Assembly (NCBI GenBank): GCA_004525355.1 | Contig: SPCK01000107.1 | Coordinates: 1-7,028, forward strand | From: Spirochaetales bacterium | GTDB taxonomy: Bacteria > Spirochaetota > Spirochaetia > Treponematales > UBA12059 | Direction of reading: 5' to 3' | Length of the DNA stretch: 7,028 nucleotides | Shown here: one piece after another, positions 5,826 to 7,028 of the stretch | How the letters are laid out: each line of letters starts with the position of its first letter | Position numbering within the stretch: position 1 is the stretch's first letter | The notes under the pieces: generated by a model | The model's input: the letters and a program-made list of their open reading frames with translations, nothing else | The model's database searches: none | What the model was told of the DNA's origin: nothing | Translations under genes and position numbers: made by a program

Positions 5826-7028
5826 CTACGCCTCCCTGATCCAGTTGAGCGTTCGCAGGATGTCGGCAAAGACGCCGGCGGCGGTTACCTCGGCGCCCGC
5901 GCCGTAGCCCCGGAGCAGGAGGGGAACCGGGTTGTAAAATCGCGTGGTAAAGGCAAGCGCGTTCTCGCCCCCCTTGACCGCGAACAACGGGTGTTCAGGA
6001 CCGACGGCTTGCAAGCCGACGCGGCCCCTGCCCGATTCAATGGAACCGACGAAACGCAGCGCCTTTCCGTCGGCCGCTGCCTTGACTCGCATTTCTTCGA
6101 AATGTCCGTCCAGTTCCGCGAGGCGCGCGATGAACTCGTCCTTTCTGATCGCCAGGAACTCGGCCGGTACGAGACCTTCCAGTCGTATGTCCCCCAGTTC
6201 CATGACCAGTCCGGATTCGCGGGCGATGATCAGTACCTTGCGCGCAACGTCCGTTCCTGACAGGTCGTCGCGCGGATCAGGTTCCGTCAAACCTTTTGCC
6301 ATCGCCTCGCGGACGATAGAAGAGAACGATGCGCCTTCTTCGAGCCGCCCGAACAGGAACGAAAGCGATCCGGACAGGATGCCGCTGAAGCTGACGAGCC
6401 GGTCGCCGGCATGCAGGAGGTTCTGCAGGTTTTCTATGACCGGCAGGCCGGCCCCGACGGTGGTTTCGTAGAGGTAGCGCCTGCGGTGGCGAATCGAGAG
6501 TTGTTTCAGTGCCAGATAGCGGTCCATTGACCCGGTATTGCCGCGTTTGTTCGGTGTGACTACATGGAATCCGGCCAGCATGAACTCGGGATATCTCCCG
6601 GGTATGGCGTCGCTGGCCGTGCAGTCCACGAGCACAGGGTTCAGGAGCTCTGGACCGAGCGCCGCCAGCTCTTCGATGACCAATGCCCTACCGCTTAGTT
6701 TGAGCTCGCTCCGCCATTCCGCCGGGTCTAGCCCGGCGCGGCCGATTATCATGCGCCTGCTGTTGGCCACAGCCACGAGGCGAGCGCCGACGCCGTGCCC
6801 CTCGAGCCGCTCCGATTGGGACGCAATCTGGGCGAGCAGGGCGGATCCGACGTTGCCGCAGCCGACCACGACGAGGTCTATCGGCATGGACGAGTCGAAG
6901 AACGCCTGATAGATCATTCTCAGGGCCCTGTCCACCTTCTCGCCAAGGATGACCGCCGAGATCGACCGCTCCGACGAGCCCTGGGCTATGGCCACGATAT
7001 TCACGTCGGTGCGGGCCAGCTGTGTAAA
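5826..7028 (-). CDS. thrA: Bifunctional aspartokinase/homoserine dehydrogenase, C-terminal part (truncated by window edge)
   Basis: The visible 400 residues are the end of the last ACT (threonine-sensing) domain followed by the complete homoserine dehydrogenase domain. The latter reduces aspartate semialdehyde to homoserine with NAD(P)H. The fragment opens with LARTDVNIVAIAQGSSERSI, the end of the aspartokinase ACT region in enterobacterial ThrA/MetL. Next come the Rossmann motif VVGCGNVGSALL, VDCTASDAIPG, GFHVVTPNKRGNTGSMDRY, GAGLPVIENLQNLL, FSGILSGSLSFLFG, the catalytic EPDPRDDLSGTDVARK with its conserved Asp and Lys, and the C-terminal LLRGYGAGAEVTAAGVFAD. The frame is open to the window edge (F-T-Q-L-A-R and so on from 7028), so the GTG at 7004 is an internal valine codon, not a start. 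The aspartokinase part must lie beyond 7028. The gene heads the thrA-thrB-thrC operon. The enzyme is probably feedback-inhibited by threonine, by analogy with E. coli ThrA; the leader region is not visible. MetL is the alternative, but thrB and thrC favour ThrA. Confidence 0.93.
   Translation of the reverse strand, partial: FTQLARTDVNIVAIAQGSSERSISAVILGEKVDRALRMIYQAFFDSSMPIDLVVVGCGNVGSALLAQIASQSERLEGHGVGARLVAVANSRRMIIGRAGLDPAEWRSELKLSGRALVIEELAALGPELLNPVLVDCTASDAIPGRYPEFMLAGFHVVTPNKRGNTGSMDRYLALKQLSIRHRRRYLYETTVGAGLPVIENLQNLLHAGDRLVSFSGILSGSLSFLFGRLEEGASFSSIVREAMAKGLTEPDPRDDLSGTDVARKVLIIARESGLVMELGDIRLEGLVPAEFLAIRKDEFIARLAELDGHFEEMRVKAAADGKALRFVGSIESGRGRVGLQAVGPEHPLFAVKGGENALAFTTRFYNPVPLLLRGYGAGAEVTAAGVFADILRTLNWIREA
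5831..5836 (-). promoter_or_regulatory. Ribosome binding site of thrB inside the thrA 3' end
   Basis: On the minus strand GGGAGG lies five bases before the ATG at 5825. It is embedded in the last codons of thrA, whose TAG stop touches the thrB start. It fixes the thrB start and suggests coupled translation of the two enzymes. Confidence 0.85.

Noticed and set aside
7002..7004. GTG as the start of a stand-alone homoserine dehydrogenase
   Set aside because: It lies inside a conserved ACT-domain motif and the frame is open and conserved up to the window edge.

Overview
The window is a chromosomal stretch of a bacterium with roughly 60% G+C by eye. It holds amino-acid biosynthesis genes at both ends and a small accessory section in the middle. 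The standard genetic code fits: TGA, TAA and TAG all serve as stops here. The taxon cannot be fixed from this window. The threonine genes are of the enterobacterial type (fused aspartokinase/homoserine dehydrogenase, then thrB, then thrC). The exported SH3-like protein and the DUF6922/AbiEii pair would also suit a spirochaete or another anaerobic environmental lineage. That is a guess, not a finding.

Layout: (1) 46-984, plus strand: cysK, cysteine synthase. (2) 1052-1908, minus strand: a two-gene toxin-antitoxin-like module. A DUF6922-like small protein overlaps an AbiEii-type nucleotidyltransferase by ATGA. Its upstream flank (about 1909-2160) is clearly AT-richer than the rest and looks acquired. 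(3) 2225-2968, plus strand: an exported membrane protein of unknown function. Its ribosome binding site lies inside a predicted 57-nt leader hairpin. (4) 3034-3558, minus strand: a C_GCAxxG_C_C-type redox protein whose frame is interrupted by one in-frame TGA, at the place where the family carries a conserved cysteine. It is either a selenoprotein or a nonsense-mutated gene. (5) 3640-7028, minus strand: thrC, thrB and the 3' part of thrA, transcribed thrA-thrB-thrC towards the left and continuing past the right edge.

ThrA (aspartate to aspartyl phosphate, and aspartate semialdehyde to homoserine), ThrB (homoserine to phosphohomoserine) and ThrC (phosphohomoserine to threonine) form the threonine branch. 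CysK makes cysteine from O-acetylserine and sulfide.

The items most worth checking are the candidate selenocysteine codon at 3238-3240, the ribosome-site-masking leader at 2166-2222, and the promoter placed so that the DUF6922 gene would be transcribed as a leaderless mRNA.
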